From Stappia sp. WLB 29 (GTDB lineage: Bacteria > Pseudomonadota > Alphaproteobacteria > Rhizobiales > Stappiaceae), in assembly GCF_023507705.1 (NCBI RefSeq), contig NZ_JALBGD010000005.1:62001-126000 (forward strand): a stretch of 64,000 nucleotides of DNA. Direction: 5' to 3'. Positions within the stretch are counted from its first letter, which is position 1; every line of letters begins with the position of its first letter. The position numbers were made by a program, and so were the translations under genes. Shown here piece by piece: positions 1 to 9,059 of the stretch. The notes below the pieces were generated by a model. That model ran no database searches and had not been told where the DNA came from. It saw nothing but the letters and a program-made list of their open reading frames with translations.

Positions 1-57
1 CAGGGCGATGCCGCGCATGACCTCGGCGGCCGGCACGCTGCCTGCGCTGTCGCTCAT
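1..57 (-). CDS. Partial unknown protein (N-terminus only)
   Basis: Only the first 19 codons of a minus-strand gene lie in the window; it runs off the left edge. The start codon (57-55) shares an ATGA overlap with the stop of ribF (56-54), so it is probably translationally coupled to ribF and in the same operon. The visible residues begin MSDSAGSVPAAEVMRG and carry no recognisable domain. The protein identity cannot be given. Confidence 0.6.
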   Translation of the reverse strand, partial: MSDSAGSVPAAEVMRGIAL

Positions 58-1055
58 CTGGGCGGGCCGTTCACGGCCAAATCGATGGTGCCGAGCGGGA
101 CAAGGCTGGCCAGCACGGCCCGTGCCTCGGCGCTGTCCCGGTCCATCTGCGCGATCAGCGCCTCGATGCTGTCGAAGCGCTCCTCCGCGCGCAGCCGCGC
201 GGCAAGCATCACCTGGAGCCTATGCCCATAAAGATCGCCGGAAAAGTCGAAGAGGAAGACTTCCAGCAGCGGCGCGCCATTGTCGAAGGTCGGCCGGCGG
301 CCGAAGCTGGCGACGCCGTCGATCCACTCGCCGCTATTGGCGCGCGCGCGCACTGCATAGATGCCGTGGGCCAGTTCGGTCTCGGCCGGCAGCGCCAGGT
401 TGGCCGTCGGATACCCGAGATCGCGGCCGCGCTTCTCGCCGTGGCGCACTTCTGCCTCCACCGACCAGCGGTAGCCGAGCAAGGCGTTTGCCAGCACCAC
501 ATCGCCGGCAGCAAGCGCTGCGCGCACGCGGCTGGAGGACACGGCCTCGCCCGCCTCGTCCGTCGCAGCCGTGACGATGGTGACGCCGAAGCCGTCGGAG
601 CGGCCGGCAGCACGCAGGAAGTCCGGCGTGCCGCGCCGGCCCCGGCCGAAATGGAAGTCGTATCCGGTCACCGCGTGGCGGATATGCAGCTTATCCCTCA
701 GGATCTCGTGGACGAAGGCTTCGGCCTCGAGCCCGGCAAAGGCGCGGGTGAAGGGCAGGCTGACCATGCCGTCGAGCCCGGTCGCCGCCATCACGCGTGC
801 CTTCATCGGCTCCGGGGTCAGGCGGAAGACCGGCTTGTCCGGATTGAACACGGTGCGCGGATGCGGCTCGAAGGTCAGCGCGAAGGCCGGCACCGACTGG
901 GCGCGGGCGATCTCCAGCGCCTCGCCCAGCACGGCCTGGTGACCGCGATGCACGCCGTCGAAATTGCCGATCGCCACGACGCCGTCGGCAAGGGCCGCCG
1001 GGAACTCCGCCAGATCGCTGACGAGGGGAAAGGCAGTGGAGACGAGATCGGTCAT
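54..1055 (-). CDS. ribF: Bifunctional riboflavin kinase / FAD synthetase RibF
   Basis: The 333-residue protein phosphorylates riboflavin to FMN and adenylates FMN to FAD in the cytoplasm. The N-terminal nucleotidyltransferase domain shows GNFDGVHRGH at residues 30-39. The C-terminal riboflavin kinase domain shows the GRDLGYPTANL signature. Length matches the family. An open frame extends upstream to 1175, but the added 40 residues are basic and unconserved, so the ATG at 1055 is preferred. The stop overlaps the next gene as ATGA. Confidence 0.95.
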   Translation of the reverse strand: MTDLVSTAFPLVSDLAEFPAALADGVVAIGNFDGVHRGHQAVLGEALEIARAQSVPAFALTFEPHPRTVFNPDKPVFRLTPEPMKARVMAATGLDGMVSLPFTRAFAGLEAEAFVHEILRDKLHIRHAVTGYDFHFGRGRRGTPDFLRAAGRSDGFGVTIVTAATDEAGEAVSSSRVRAALAAGDVVLANALLGYRWSVEAEVRHGEKRGRDLGYPTANLALPAETELAHGIYAVRARANSGEWIDGVASFGRRPTFDNGAPLLEVFLFDFSGDLYGHRLQVMLAARLRAEERFDSIEALIAQMDRDSAEARAVLASLVPLGTIDLAVNGPPR

Positions 1056-1224
1056 CGGCGTCGAGGGCTTGCCGGACACGCTGGATGGCGCGCGGTCTGA
1101 GGCTGAATGGGCGCACCGCCTGCATGCGGCACGAAACTGCCGGCGGACCCTGCCCATTCGCCCGAAAAAGGTCAAGCGCTGCGAGCGCTCCGCCAGGTCT
1201 CGGCGTGTTGGTCGGCGTGTCGGC

Positions 1225-1680
1225 TCAGCCGCGCGGGTCGCCGGCCTCCTGCTCGGTGCGGCTTGGCACCTTGACCACGGCCTCGCCCTCCAGGACGACC
1301 GTGTCGCCGACGGTGCAGCGGCAGTCGAGCCGGGCCCGGTTGCCCTTCTCCATCAGTTCGCTGACGGTGACCGTTACCGTCACCTCGTCGCCGATTCGCA
1401 CCGGAGCGCGGAAATTCAGCGTCTGCGAGAGGTAGATCGCCCCAGGTCCGGGCAGCCGTGTCCCCAGCACTGCCGAGATCAGGCTGGCGGTGTACAGCCC
1501 ATGGGCGATACGCGTGCGGAATGGCGTGCGCGCGGCGAAGTGCTCCGACAGGTGGATCGGATTGCGGTCGCCGGAAACCTCCGCGAAGCCAATGACATCG
1601 GAAGAGCTTACAGTTTTCGTCAGGGTTTCGCTGAGCCCTGGTGCGAGATCTTCGTAATAGAGCGTCTGCAACGCCAGCAT
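1225..1680 (-). CDS. MaoC-like (R)-specific enoyl-CoA hydratase
   Basis: The protein has 151 residues with a single hot-dog fold of the MaoC dehydratase family, which hydrates trans-2-enoyl-CoA thioesters to (R)-3-hydroxyacyl-CoA. The catalytic Asp-His pair is visible as D38 and H43 in GDRNPIHL, followed by a HGLYTASL helix. The substrate range cannot be read from sequence; links to fatty acid or polyhydroxyalkanoate metabolism are family knowledge. The Shine-Dalgarno sequence GGAGGAG lies just upstream, inside a potential hairpin (1683-1718). Confidence 0.88.
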   Translation of the reverse strand: MLALQTLYYEDLAPGLSETLTKTVSSSDVIGFAEVSGDRNPIHLSEHFAARTPFRTRIAHGLYTASLISAVLGTRLPGPGAIYLSQTLNFRAPVRIGDEVTVTVTVSELMEKGNRARLDCRCTVGDTVVLEGEAVVKVPSRTEQEAGDPRG

Positions 1681-1682
1681 CG

Positions 1683-1718
1683 GTCTCCTCCGTCCTTGCT
1701 CCTTCGGCAGGAGGAGAC
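1683..1718 (-). promoter_or_regulatory. Hairpin that could mask the ribosome binding site of the MaoC gene
   Basis: On the minus strand the leader contains GTCTCCTCC (1718-1710), an 18-nt loop, then GGAGGAGAC (1691-1683) directly before the ATG at 1680. The two 9-mers are perfectly complementary and the second is the Shine-Dalgarno sequence. If it folds, the stem would hide the ribosome binding site. That it acts in regulation is inference. Confidence 0.4.
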
Positions 1719-1921
1719 GCTAGACCCTCGCGGTGGGCGCGGCAATTAAGCTTTCGTGTCAGATGTAGCAGGGCGCATTAACGGAGTTTTCAGGGGAGCC
1801 GGGTAGTGTGGCAAGGCGTGGGGAGGCGGGGACACGGCCAAGTGTCTTCCTCCTGGAGATTTGAAGAAGCATCAGACGCCCGCTCAAGCGGGTCGGGCAG
1901 ATTGACAGTATGGAGTAGACA

Positions 1922-2305
1922 ATGGCCCTGGATGTTCAGATGCCGGTCCTCGTGGTGGACGACTACAAGACCATGATCCGCATCATCCGCAACCTGCTCA
2001 AGCAGCTCGGCTTCGAAGACATCGACGATGCTGCCGACGGCACCGAAGCGCTGGAGAAGATGAAGCAGCGCCGGTACGGACTGGTGATCTCGGACTGGAA
2101 CATGGAGCCGATGACCGGCTACGAGTTGCTGAAGCAGGTGCGTGCCGATGCCGGCCTCTGCAAGACGCCGTTCATCATGGTGACCGCCGAGTCCAAGACC
2201 GAAAACGTCATCGCCGCCAAGAAGGCCGGCGTGAACAACTACATCGTCAAGCCGTTCAACGCGCAGACGCTGAAGGGCAAGATCGAGGCGGTTTTCTCCG
2301 ACTGA
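1922..2305 (+). CDS. CheY-like single-domain response regulator
   Basis: A stand-alone receiver domain of 127 residues, probably a chemotaxis CheY. The acidic pocket D13/D14, phospho-acceptor D58 (SDWNM), T88 and K110 (VKPF) are all present, so it should accept a phosphoryl group from a CheA-type kinase. GGAG lies seven bases before the ATG. The next gene encodes CheZ, the phosphatase of CheY~P, which supports a motor-control role. No other chemotaxis gene is nearby, so its kinase must be encoded elsewhere. Confidence 0.9.
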   Translation: MALDVQMPVLVVDDYKTMIRIIRNLLKQLGFEDIDDAADGTEALEKMKQRRYGLVISDWNMEPMTGYELLKQVRADAGLCKTPFIMVTAESKTENVIAAKKAGVNNYIVKPFNAQTLKGKIEAVFSD

Positions 2306-2444
2306 TCCGGATACTTCCGGCAAAACAGGGCTCTGCAGGGAGCTGGCGGCAGCGCCGCCGGAGAGCAGGAGAGCTGCGTCCGCGTTTCGGGCGTAGATGG
2401 ATGATGCGCGGCCGCAGGAGGCCGCGCCAAAAGGAAAAGATCCT

Positions 2445-3119
2445 ATGGGCGCTTTGGAAAAAAAGGATCTCGCGCAGCTCATCACATTCCTGGAGCAGAA
2501 CAGGGACCGCCAGGGTGATGTGACGCTGAACGATGTGATCGACCTTGCCGAAGTCATGACCGGCTCGATGCGTGAGTTCCTTGGCGCCGTACAGCCGACG
2601 ATCACCGCCGAACTGACGGCGATCGCCGACGAGATCGCGCGGCTGAAGGTCGAGATCGTCAACCTGCGCCCCAACGACATGAAGAACAACCAGATCCCGG
2701 AAGCGGGCCGGGAACTGGATGCCATCGTCGAGTCGACCGAGTCCGCCACCCACACGATCATGGAGGCGGCCGAGACCATCATGGCCGCCGGCGACCTGGA
2801 CCACGACGCCTACCAGGCGTTGGTCAACGACAAGATGATCGAGATTTTCGAGGCCTGCGCCTTCCAGGACATCACCGGTCAGCGCATTTCCAAGGTGGTC
2901 AACACGCTGAACGCCATCGACAGCCGCGTGTCGGCCTTCGTCGAGCGGCTGCGCATCGCCGAGAGCGATGATGCGCCGCAGGAAGAGACCGACGAGGAGC
3001 GCCGTCGCCGCGACCTGATCCTGCACGGACCCCAGCATCCGGGCGAGGGGGTGTCGCAGGCCGATGTCGACAGCATGCTGTCGGACGCTCAGGACGAGAT
3101 CGACCGACTGTTCGGCTAG
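2445..3119 (+). CDS. cheZ: Chemotaxis protein phosphatase CheZ
   Basis: A 224-residue helical protein that accelerates CheY~P dephosphorylation and so resets the flagellar motor signal. The catalytic motif of the family is visible as AFQDITGQ, with Q141-D142 and the key glutamine Q146. A C-terminal amphipathic segment (VDSMLSDAQDEIDRLFG) matches the CheY-tethering tail. The start at 2445 is favoured by AAGGA upstream; an in-frame ATG at 2397 would add 16 residues but lacks a good ribosome binding site. It follows cheY by 139 bp and ends before a strong terminator. Confidence 0.9.
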   Translation: MGALEKKDLAQLITFLEQNRDRQGDVTLNDVIDLAEVMTGSMREFLGAVQPTITAELTAIADEIARLKVEIVNLRPNDMKNNQIPEAGRELDAIVESTESATHTIMEAAETIMAAGDLDHDAYQALVNDKMIEIFEACAFQDITGQRISKVVNTLNAIDSRVSAFVERLRIAESDDAPQEETDEERRRRDLILHGPQHPGEGVSQADVDSMLSDAQDEIDRLFG

Positions 3120-3241
3120 GCCGGGCGGTCGAAAGACATATCAAGGGCAAAACGGGAGGGGAGCACCCGTTTCGCGCGTCCGCCAAGAGACGCGATCCTG
3201 CCTGGCCGGCGCCCCCGCGAGCGGCCGGAAAAAACTGAATG

Positions 3242-3272
3242 AAAGGCCGGATCATCCGATCCGGCCTTTTTT
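3242..3272. terminator. Bidirectional intrinsic terminator
   Basis: An 11-bp perfect stem (3242-3252 with 3259-3269) encloses a 6-nt loop and is followed by a T run; A residues at the 5' side make it usable on the minus strand too. It sits between cheZ (plus) and the convergent peptidoglycan-binding protein gene (minus). Confidence 0.88.
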
Positions 3273-3318
3273 CATGCGCGGCTGCCAAAAAGCGTCGGAG
3301 AGACGGCTTCTGCCCGGG

Positions 3319-4356
3319 TCACTGCTGCGGCTGCAACTGTGCTTCGGTTTCCGCCGTCACGACCACCGCCGCCGGCGGGGTCGCGGCGGGGGGCGCAGGT
3401 ACGGCCGGGTCGGCATTCATGTAGAAGCGCTGGCCGTTGATCTCGACGAACTGGTTGCCGCTCGCATCCGTCTGGATGATCGGCTGGGCCTGCGGCGAGG
3501 GCGCTGCCTGCCCGCCGGGTGCTGCTGCCGGCTCAGGCTGTTGCAGGAGAGCGGGCGCGGTCGAGGCCGGCATCGGTACCTTGCTGTTGTCGGCGTTCGA
3601 ACCGGCCAGCGGCGGGAACCCGTCCGCCGGCTGGGCGCCGGCCCCGGAAACCGCGCCGTCGACCAGCGGGAAGGTTGCCGATCCGGCGGCGGCTGTCGCG
3701 GGCTGCTGTGCGGGTGCGGAGAAGCCGGCTTGCTGGCCCTGCTGCGGGAAGCCGCCCTGCGTAGGTGCCGGGAAAGCGGCCTGCTGCTGCCCACCTTGCG
3801 GGAATGGCTGGTGCATGGGCGGGAAACCTTGTTGCCCCTGATAACCGCCGACCGGCACGCCGTAGGTGGGTTGCTGCGGCTGCTGCTGGTAGGCCGGCAT
3901 CGTGCCCGGCTGCATGTAGGGCGGCTGCTGGGCCGGGGCGGTGGCCATGCTGTTGCCGGGATTGACGCGCGCGAACAGCACGCTGGCCTGTTCGGGTGTC
4001 AGCTTGCCGTTCGGCACTGCGTTGATGGTCATCTGGAACTGGGTCACCGCCGAGCGGGTCTTGCGGCCCGGTGCGCCGTCCACCGGCCCGGCATCGAAGC
4101 CCAGCCTGTTGAGCGACGCCTGCACGTTCATCCAGTATTCGCGCTCGGCTGCGCTGCGCCGTGGGCGCTGCGGCGCGGCGCGGTAGACCCGGCGCTCGCG
4201 CGGACGGTTCATCTGGCTGCCGATGATGGCGCCGGCGGCAAAGCCGATGATGCCGGCGGCAACGCCTTCTCCGCCGGCATGGGCCGGCTCCGGGGTGGCG
4301 ACAGGAATGAGGGCGAGGCTGGCCGCCGCCACGAGGAGACTAGTTTTTCTGAACAT
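3319..4356 (-). CDS. Exported peptidoglycan-binding-domain protein with Pro/Gln-rich tail
   Basis: A protein of 345 residues. Residues 1-27 form a signal peptide ending AHA. A glycine-rich hydrophobic stretch (about 33-47) follows, then a region around 75-130 that resembles a PG_binding_1 domain (LNRLGFDAGPVDGAPGRKTRSAVTQFQ is the typical pattern). The remainder to about 300 is low-complexity Q/P/G-rich sequence. The C-terminus ends in another short conserved-looking piece (FVEINGQRFYMNADP). It likely works in the periplasm on cell wall. Its start overlaps the upstream gene by 17 bp, implying coupled translation. Confidence 0.75.
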   Translation of the reverse strand: MFRKTSLLVAAASLALIPVATPEPAHAGGEGVAAGIIGFAAGAIIGSQMNRPRERRVYRAAPQRPRRSAAEREYWMNVQASLNRLGFDAGPVDGAPGRKTRSAVTQFQMTINAVPNGKLTPEQASVLFARVNPGNSMATAPAQQPPYMQPGTMPAYQQQPQQPTYGVPVGGYQGQQGFPPMHQPFPQGGQQQAAFPAPTQGGFPQQGQQAGFSAPAQQPATAAAGSATFPLVDGAVSGAGAQPADGFPPLAGSNADNSKVPMPASTAPALLQQPEPAAAPGGQAAPSPQAQPIIQTDASGNQFVEINGQRFYMNADPAVPAPPAATPPAAVVVTAETEAQLQPQQ

Positions 4357-5431
4357 TGCTCTGCAGGGCTCCTTGCTTGAGATTGACGAGCCATTGGGCG
4401 GTCGACATGTCCTGCTCGGCTGCGAAAAGACTGATCATCCGGTCGAGTTCGGAACTGCTGAGAGCCATCGCTCCAATCATCGAAACACAGCTTTGCGGAA
4501 AGACTTCATAGTAGAACGTGCCGTAGCGGCGGCTGCTGGCCTTTTCGGTGCGGCCGATATTGGCACCGCGAAACTCCTGCACATTGCGCAGGAGGAAGGA
4601 GAAATGGTCGAAGGTCGGCGGCATCTGGCCCGCGACGAACATGATGTAGCGACACAGGAAATCCTGGTTGGCGCTGCGCTCGTGGCCATCCTGGCGCCGA
4701 CTGGTCAGCGTCATGGAAAGCGCGTCGAGAAAGTTGAAGGGCTGACTGTCGAGCCGCGCCTCGGGGATCTTGTAGGCGTCGTCGAGATCGAGCTCGTAAT
4801 AGGCCTGAAGCCTAGTGAAATGAGACAGCGGGAAGGTCTCGGAACCGAGCTGCAGCCCGTTCTGGGAGAACCAGTTGAGGTCCTCCATCGAATAGCGGCT
4901 GCCGAGATTGGCGATCAGGGCCAGCGCCGGAGAGGCGACCTCCTCGGGCCGTGCCGACAGGTCGAGGCCCCGCTGAATGTAGAAGGAGATCGCCTGCGGC
5001 GCCACGCCCTGCGCCAGCATTGTCGTCGCCAGCCCGCACCAGCGGTCGGTGATGCGTGTGTGGTAGTTCCAGCACCGTTCCCGCCCGTTCATGTCCACGG
5101 GCGCCAGCGCGGAGAGATAGTCGTGCAGACGCGCCACCTGCTCGACATTGGCGAAGCCGAGAGGACGCGTGTTCGAGGCGCGGGTGTTGTTCGCGAAGAG
5201 CGCCTTCAGGAACAGATCGCCCGTGTCTATTTCCGCTGCGGTGACCAGTCCGTTCTGCAGGAAGAACTGCGCGTTGGTCAGATCGTTGTTGACGACATAG
5301 GTCTGGAACGTCTGCAGCGGCGTCGTGCCGTCCTGCGCAGCGGCCGGGCCGGCAAGGCCGGCGACCGCGACGAGAGCCGCGCGGGTCGCCGCACGTCGCA
5401 GGAGCGGCAGCAGGTCTGCAAGAAATCGCAT
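4340..5431 (-). CDS. Secreted protein of unknown function
   Basis: A protein of 363 residues. It starts with a basic n-region and a hydrophobic core, with a predicted cleavage after AAA (about residue 32), so it should be exported. The mature part is helical with aromatic and cysteine residues (a WCGLAT motif, CWNYH, FLCRYI, QSCVSM), possibly disulfide-bonded. I recognise no domain. It overlaps the peptidoglycan-binding protein gene downstream by 17 bp, suggesting the two act together in the envelope. It is probably a taxon-restricted hypothetical. Confidence 0.7.
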   Translation of the reverse strand: MRFLADLLPLLRRAATRAALVAVAGLAGPAAAQDGTTPLQTFQTYVVNNDLTNAQFFLQNGLVTAAEIDTGDLFLKALFANNTRASNTRPLGFANVEQVARLHDYLSALAPVDMNGRERCWNYHTRITDRWCGLATTMLAQGVAPQAISFYIQRGLDLSARPEEVASPALALIANLGSRYSMEDLNWFSQNGLQLGSETFPLSHFTRLQAYYELDLDDAYKIPEARLDSQPFNFLDALSMTLTSRRQDGHERSANQDFLCRYIMFVAGQMPPTFDHFSFLLRNVQEFRGANIGRTEKASSRRYGTFYYEVFPQSCVSMIGAMALSSSELDRMISLFAAEQDMSTAQWLVNLKQGALQSNVQKN

Positions 5432-5589
5432 GAAGCCCCCCAGCCTCGCGTCTCGCCAAATCGGTGGAGAGCCGGTAAAAAACCTTCCCCTCCGTCAGCA
5501 TATCCCGGTGGTTGCGGGATGCAAACAGAAGATGTGCCGGTAATGGCTGTTTTTCGCGATCTTTCGAGGGCGCGGCAGGGGGAGGGCTG

Positions 5590-6462
5590 CTACCAGCGCA
5601 GGTGCGGCACCGCCGCGCGGGCATCCAGTCCTTCTTCCGCCAGGCGGCGGCGGACCAGAGCCTCGTCGGGGGCTTCGACTGGGCCGAAGTCGGCGCCGTG
5701 GATGCCGCCGGTGATGAACAGAACGTCGATTTCGTTGGCGACCGCACCGCGAATGTCGGTCGGCAGTCCGTCGCCGATGGCGAGGATCTGTTCGCGAGCG
5801 ACCTGTTCGCCGGCGATCTTCGCCACCCGCGCCACCGCTTCCTCGTAGATCGGTGCATGCGGCTTGCCGAGAATGGTCACGGCGCCGCCGATGTCCTCGT
5901 AAAGACGCGCGATGGCGCCGGCGCACCAGACCAGCCGGTTGCCGCGCTCCACCACGATGTCCGGATTGGCGCAGAGGAAGGGCAGGCCCCGTGCCGCCAG
6001 TCGCTCGAGCAGCGGGCGGTAGTCTTCCGGCATCTCGTTCTCGTCGTCGTGGAAGCCGGTGCAGACCACCTGTTCGGCCTCTTCCTCGCGGACGAGGCGA
6101 ATGTCGAGGTCCTCGAACAGGGTGAGATCGCGCGCCGGGCCGATGTGGAAGACAGGCTGTTCGCGGGTTGCGGACAGAAGGCCGCGGGTCACGTCTCCCG
6201 AGGTCACCACGTCGTCGAAGACGTCGAGCGGTACGCCGAGCCCTTCGAGCTGCTTGAGCACGGAGCTCGTCGGACGCGGCGCATTGGTGATCAACACCGC
6301 GATCCCCCCGGCTTCGTGGCGGAACCGCGCCAGCGCCTCGCAGGCCTCGGGAAAGGCCGCGACACCGTTGTGCAACACGCCCCACACGTCGCATAGGACG
6401 GCACGGTAGGACGGCGCAAGGGCGGAAAGCCCGGAGACGAGAAGCGGTGCGGGCTGGGTCAT
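5590..6462 (-). CDS. HAD-superfamily phosphatase (TIGR01459 type)
   Basis: A 290-residue HAD hydrolase. The nucleophile motif is DVWGVLHNG (D25), the second motif is VLITNAPRP, and the acidic motif is GDGLPTDIRGA near the C-terminus, with a cap domain between. This arrangement matches the TIGR01459/NagD-like class IIA phosphatases of alphaproteobacteria. The substrate is unknown. The frame remains open far upstream through the antisense of mutL, but the ATG at 6462 begins the conserved region. It is divergent from mutL. Confidence 0.88.
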   Translation of the reverse strand: MTQPAPLLVSGLSALAPSYRAVLCDVWGVLHNGVAAFPEACEALARFRHEAGGIAVLITNAPRPTSSVLKQLEGLGVPLDVFDDVVTSGDVTRGLLSATREQPVFHIGPARDLTLFEDLDIRLVREEEAEQVVCTGFHDDENEMPEDYRPLLERLAARGLPFLCANPDIVVERGNRLVWCAGAIARLYEDIGGAVTILGKPHAPIYEEAVARVAKIAGEQVAREQILAIGDGLPTDIRGAVANEIDVLFITGGIHGADFGPVEAPDEALVRRRLAEEGLDARAAVPHLRW

Positions 6463-6732
6463 CGGTATCTCTTTTCGGCAGGCGGAACGGACGCGGCGCG
6501 AGGCGATGTGCCGGCGGACCATAGGCGATCCCCGGCAAAAAGGACAAGACGCCAACACCGACGGGGCGGCCTTGCCGGAGAAGTTCGTCGTCGATTTTAA
6601 GGGAAAGACCGGTGCGCACAGGGCGCCCTTTTTCGTTTTGGGAGGAGCTGTACGCGTGGCTGGCCCCGCGGCGCCAAACGGGCGATGCTGGCGCCGGGCG
6701 AGGGGACGATTCGCAAAGGTGAAGGTCCGGGA

Positions 6733-8625
6733 ATGACGATCCGGCAGTTGAGCGACCACGCGATCAACCAGATCGCGGCAGGCGAGGTGATCGAGCGGCC
6801 GGCCAGCGTGGTCAAGGAGCTGGTCGAGAACGCGCTTGATGCAGGGGCGGCGCGCATCGGTGTGTCGACGGCGGCCGGCGGCAAGACCTTGATCCGCGTC
6901 GACGACGACGGCTGCGGCATCCCCGGCGAGCAGCTGGCGCTGGCGGTCGAGCGCCATTGCACGTCCAAGCTCTCCGAGGACGATCTGTTCGACATCCGCA
7001 GCCTCGGCTTTCGCGGCGAGGCGCTGCCCTCCATCGGCGCGATCGCCCGTCTTGCCATGACCTCGCGCCATGCATCCGAGACCCACGCCTGGACCATCCG
7101 GGTCGAGGGCGGGCGCAAGGACGGGCCGGCCCCGGCCAGCCATGCGGGCGGGACCCAGGTGGAGGTGCGCGATCTCTTCTTCGCAACGCCCGCCCGTCTC
7201 AAGTTCCTGAAGTCCGACCGGGCGGAAGGGGCCGCGGTCACCGATGTGGTCCGCCGCCTGGCGCTGGCCAACCCGGCGGTGCGCTTCGAGCTGTCCGGCA
7301 GCGACCGCCAGACCACCACCTATGCAGCGGCGAGCGGCGAGCGGGCGCTGGAGGCGCGCATCGCGCAGGTCATGGGCACCGATTTCGTCGACAACGCCCG
7401 GCCGGTGGATGCGGTGCGCGAGGGCGTGCGGCTGCACGGGCTTGCCGGCCTGCCGACCTTCCACAAGGCCAACTCGCTCTCGCAGTTCTTCTTCGTCAAT
7501 GGCCGCCCGGTGCGCGACAAGCTGCTGATGTCGGCACTGCGCGGCGCCTATGCCGACGTGCTGGCCCGCGACCGGCATCCGGTCTCGGTGCTGTTCATCG
7601 AACTTGACCCGCGACAGGTCGACGTCAACGTCCATCCCGCCAAGGCGGATGTGCGCTTTCGCGACGCGCAGCTGGTGCGCGGGCTGATCGTCGGCGCCTT
7701 GCGCCAGGTCTTTGCCGAGGCCGGCCACCTTGCCTCCTCGCATACGGCAAGGGCAGCGATGGCGTCCTTCTCCACCGGCTATGCGGCCGGCCCGTCCGCC
7801 GGCCTGCGTCCCGCTACAAGCGGCCACTACGGCTACCAGCGCTCCGCCACCTCGCCCGCCCCGGCCTCGTCCGACTGGCGCGCCTCGCCCTTCCGTCCGC
7901 TGGACGCTGCCGAGGCGCACGCGCAAGCAGCCCCCGCGAGCGGGTTCGGCGAGGCGGCGCAGGCGGGCTTCGAGACGCTGGACATGCCGTCCGCCGACGC
8001 GCGGGCCCATGCCCAGGCGAGCGAAGCGACGGAGGAGCGCCAGTCCCGACCGCTCGGCGCGGCGCGGGCGCAGGTCCACGCCACCTACATCATCTCCCAG
8101 ACCGAGGACGGTCTCGTCATCGTCGACCAGCACGCCGCGCATGAGCGGCTGGTCTACGAGCGGCTGAAGGCCGAGCTTGCCGTGCGCGGCGTCGCCCGGC
8201 AGGGCCTCCTGATTCCCGAGATCGTGGAATTGCCGCAGGAGGATGTGGCACGGCTTGCGGAGCGGGCCGAGGAGCTGGAGACCGTCGGTCTGGTGCTGGA
8301 GCCGTTCGGACCCGGCGCGATTGCGGTGCGCGAGACGCCGGCCATGCTCGGCCAGATCGACATTCGCGGCCTCGTCACGGATCTTGCCGACGATCTCGCC
8401 GAATGGGACAGCTCCACCCGGCTGCGCGAGCGGCTCGACCATGTCGCCGCGACCATGGCCTGCCACGGGTCGGTGCGCGCCGGACGCCGCCTGCGGCCGG
8501 AGGAAATGGACGCCCTGCTGCGCGAGATGGAGGCAACGCCCAATTCCGGCCAGTGCAACCACGGTCGCCCGACCTGGATCTCGCTGAAGCTCTCCGACAT
8601 CGAACGCCTGTTCGGCCGCAAGTAG
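6733..8625 (+). CDS. mutL: DNA mismatch repair protein MutL (endonuclease type)
   Basis: A 630-residue protein that couples mismatch recognition by MutS to strand incision. The N-terminal GHKL ATPase motifs are clear: NALDAG (33-38), DDDGCGI (57-63) and GFRGEAL (92-98). A low-complexity Ala/Ser linker follows at about 340-440. The C-terminal domain carries the metal-binding endonuclease motif DQHA-x2-E-x4-E (465-476) and the CNHGRPT signature, so this MutL should nick DNA itself, as expected where MutH is absent. The ATG at 6733 opens the conserved [19 protein letters not shown] block. Confidence 0.96.
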   Translation: MTIRQLSDHAINQIAAGEVIERPASVVKELVENALDAGAARIGVSTAAGGKTLIRVDDDGCGIPGEQLALAVERHCTSKLSEDDLFDIRSLGFRGEALPSIGAIARLAMTSRHASETHAWTIRVEGGRKDGPAPASHAGGTQVEVRDLFFATPARLKFLKSDRAEGAAVTDVVRRLALANPAVRFELSGSDRQTTTYAAASGERALEARIAQVMGTDFVDNARPVDAVREGVRLHGLAGLPTFHKANSLSQFFFVNGRPVRDKLLMSALRGAYADVLARDRHPVSVLFIELDPRQVDVNVHPAKADVRFRDAQLVRGLIVGALRQVFAEAGHLASSHTARAAMASFSTGYAAGPSAGLRPATSGHYGYQRSATSPAPASSDWRASPFRPLDAAEAHAQAAPASGFGEAAQAGFETLDMPSADARAHAQASEATEERQSRPLGAARAQVHATYIISQTEDGLVIVDQHAAHERLVYERLKAELAVRGVARQGLLIPEIVELPQEDVARLAERAEELETVGLVLEPFGPGAIAVRETPAMLGQIDIRGLVTDLADDLAEWDSSTRLRERLDHVAATMACHGSVRAGRRLRPEEMDALLREMEATPNSGQCNHGRPTWISLKLSDIERLFGRK

Positions 8626-8725
8626 CCGAGCGGGCGGGCCGCACCCGTCGCGCCCCCCCGTCGCGCGCCCTCCGTCACGAGCATGTCATGCCTTGCGTGT
8701 CATCTGGCGGCCGGTGGGAGTGCGC

Positions 8726-9055
8726 ATGCCGCGCCCCGTCTCGTTCCGGAGCCGATGGCGCATGAAACTGTTCGTCTGGGCGGCGGCCGTGGTGATGATC
8801 CTGCTCGGTCTTGCGACCGTTTGGACGCCGCTTCCCACGGGCGTGCCGCTCATCGCCGGCGGGCTGATCCTGATTCTCGGCAGCAGCCGCCAGGCGACGC
8901 GCTGGCTGCGCGCGCGCCGTCGTCGCCTGTTGCGGCTCGACGAAGCTTTCATCTGGCTCGAGGAAAAGGCCCCGAAGGGCCTGACGGCGGCGCTGAGGCG
9001 GACCCGCCCGCGCCGCAAGGCGCCGTCGCCTCCAGCGCCGACACCAACGCCCTAG
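8726..9055 (+). CDS. Small inner-membrane protein, unknown function
   Basis: A 109-residue protein with two hydrophobic helices (about 15-33 and 38-54) separated by a Pro/Gly turn (TPLPTGVP). A strongly basic segment and a Pro-rich tail follow. The turn and glycine pattern recall the PGPGW family of small transmembrane proteins, but this is tentative. The ATG at 8726 has GGGAG seven bases upstream; an in-frame TTG at 8693 is a weaker alternative. It lies just downstream of mutL and converges on rsmD with a 4-bp gap. Confidence 0.6.
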   Translation: MPRPVSFRSRWRMKLFVWAAAVVMILLGLATVWTPLPTGVPLIAGGLILILGSSRQATRWLRARRRRLLRLDEAFIWLEEKAPKGLTAALRRTRPRRKAPSPPAPTPTP

Positions 9056-9059
9056 GGGG

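Noticed and set aside
6463-8562. 900-codon N-terminal extension of the HAD phosphatase through the antisense of mutL
   Set aside because: The extension is a shadow of mutL; conserved HAD sequence begins at the ATG at 6462.
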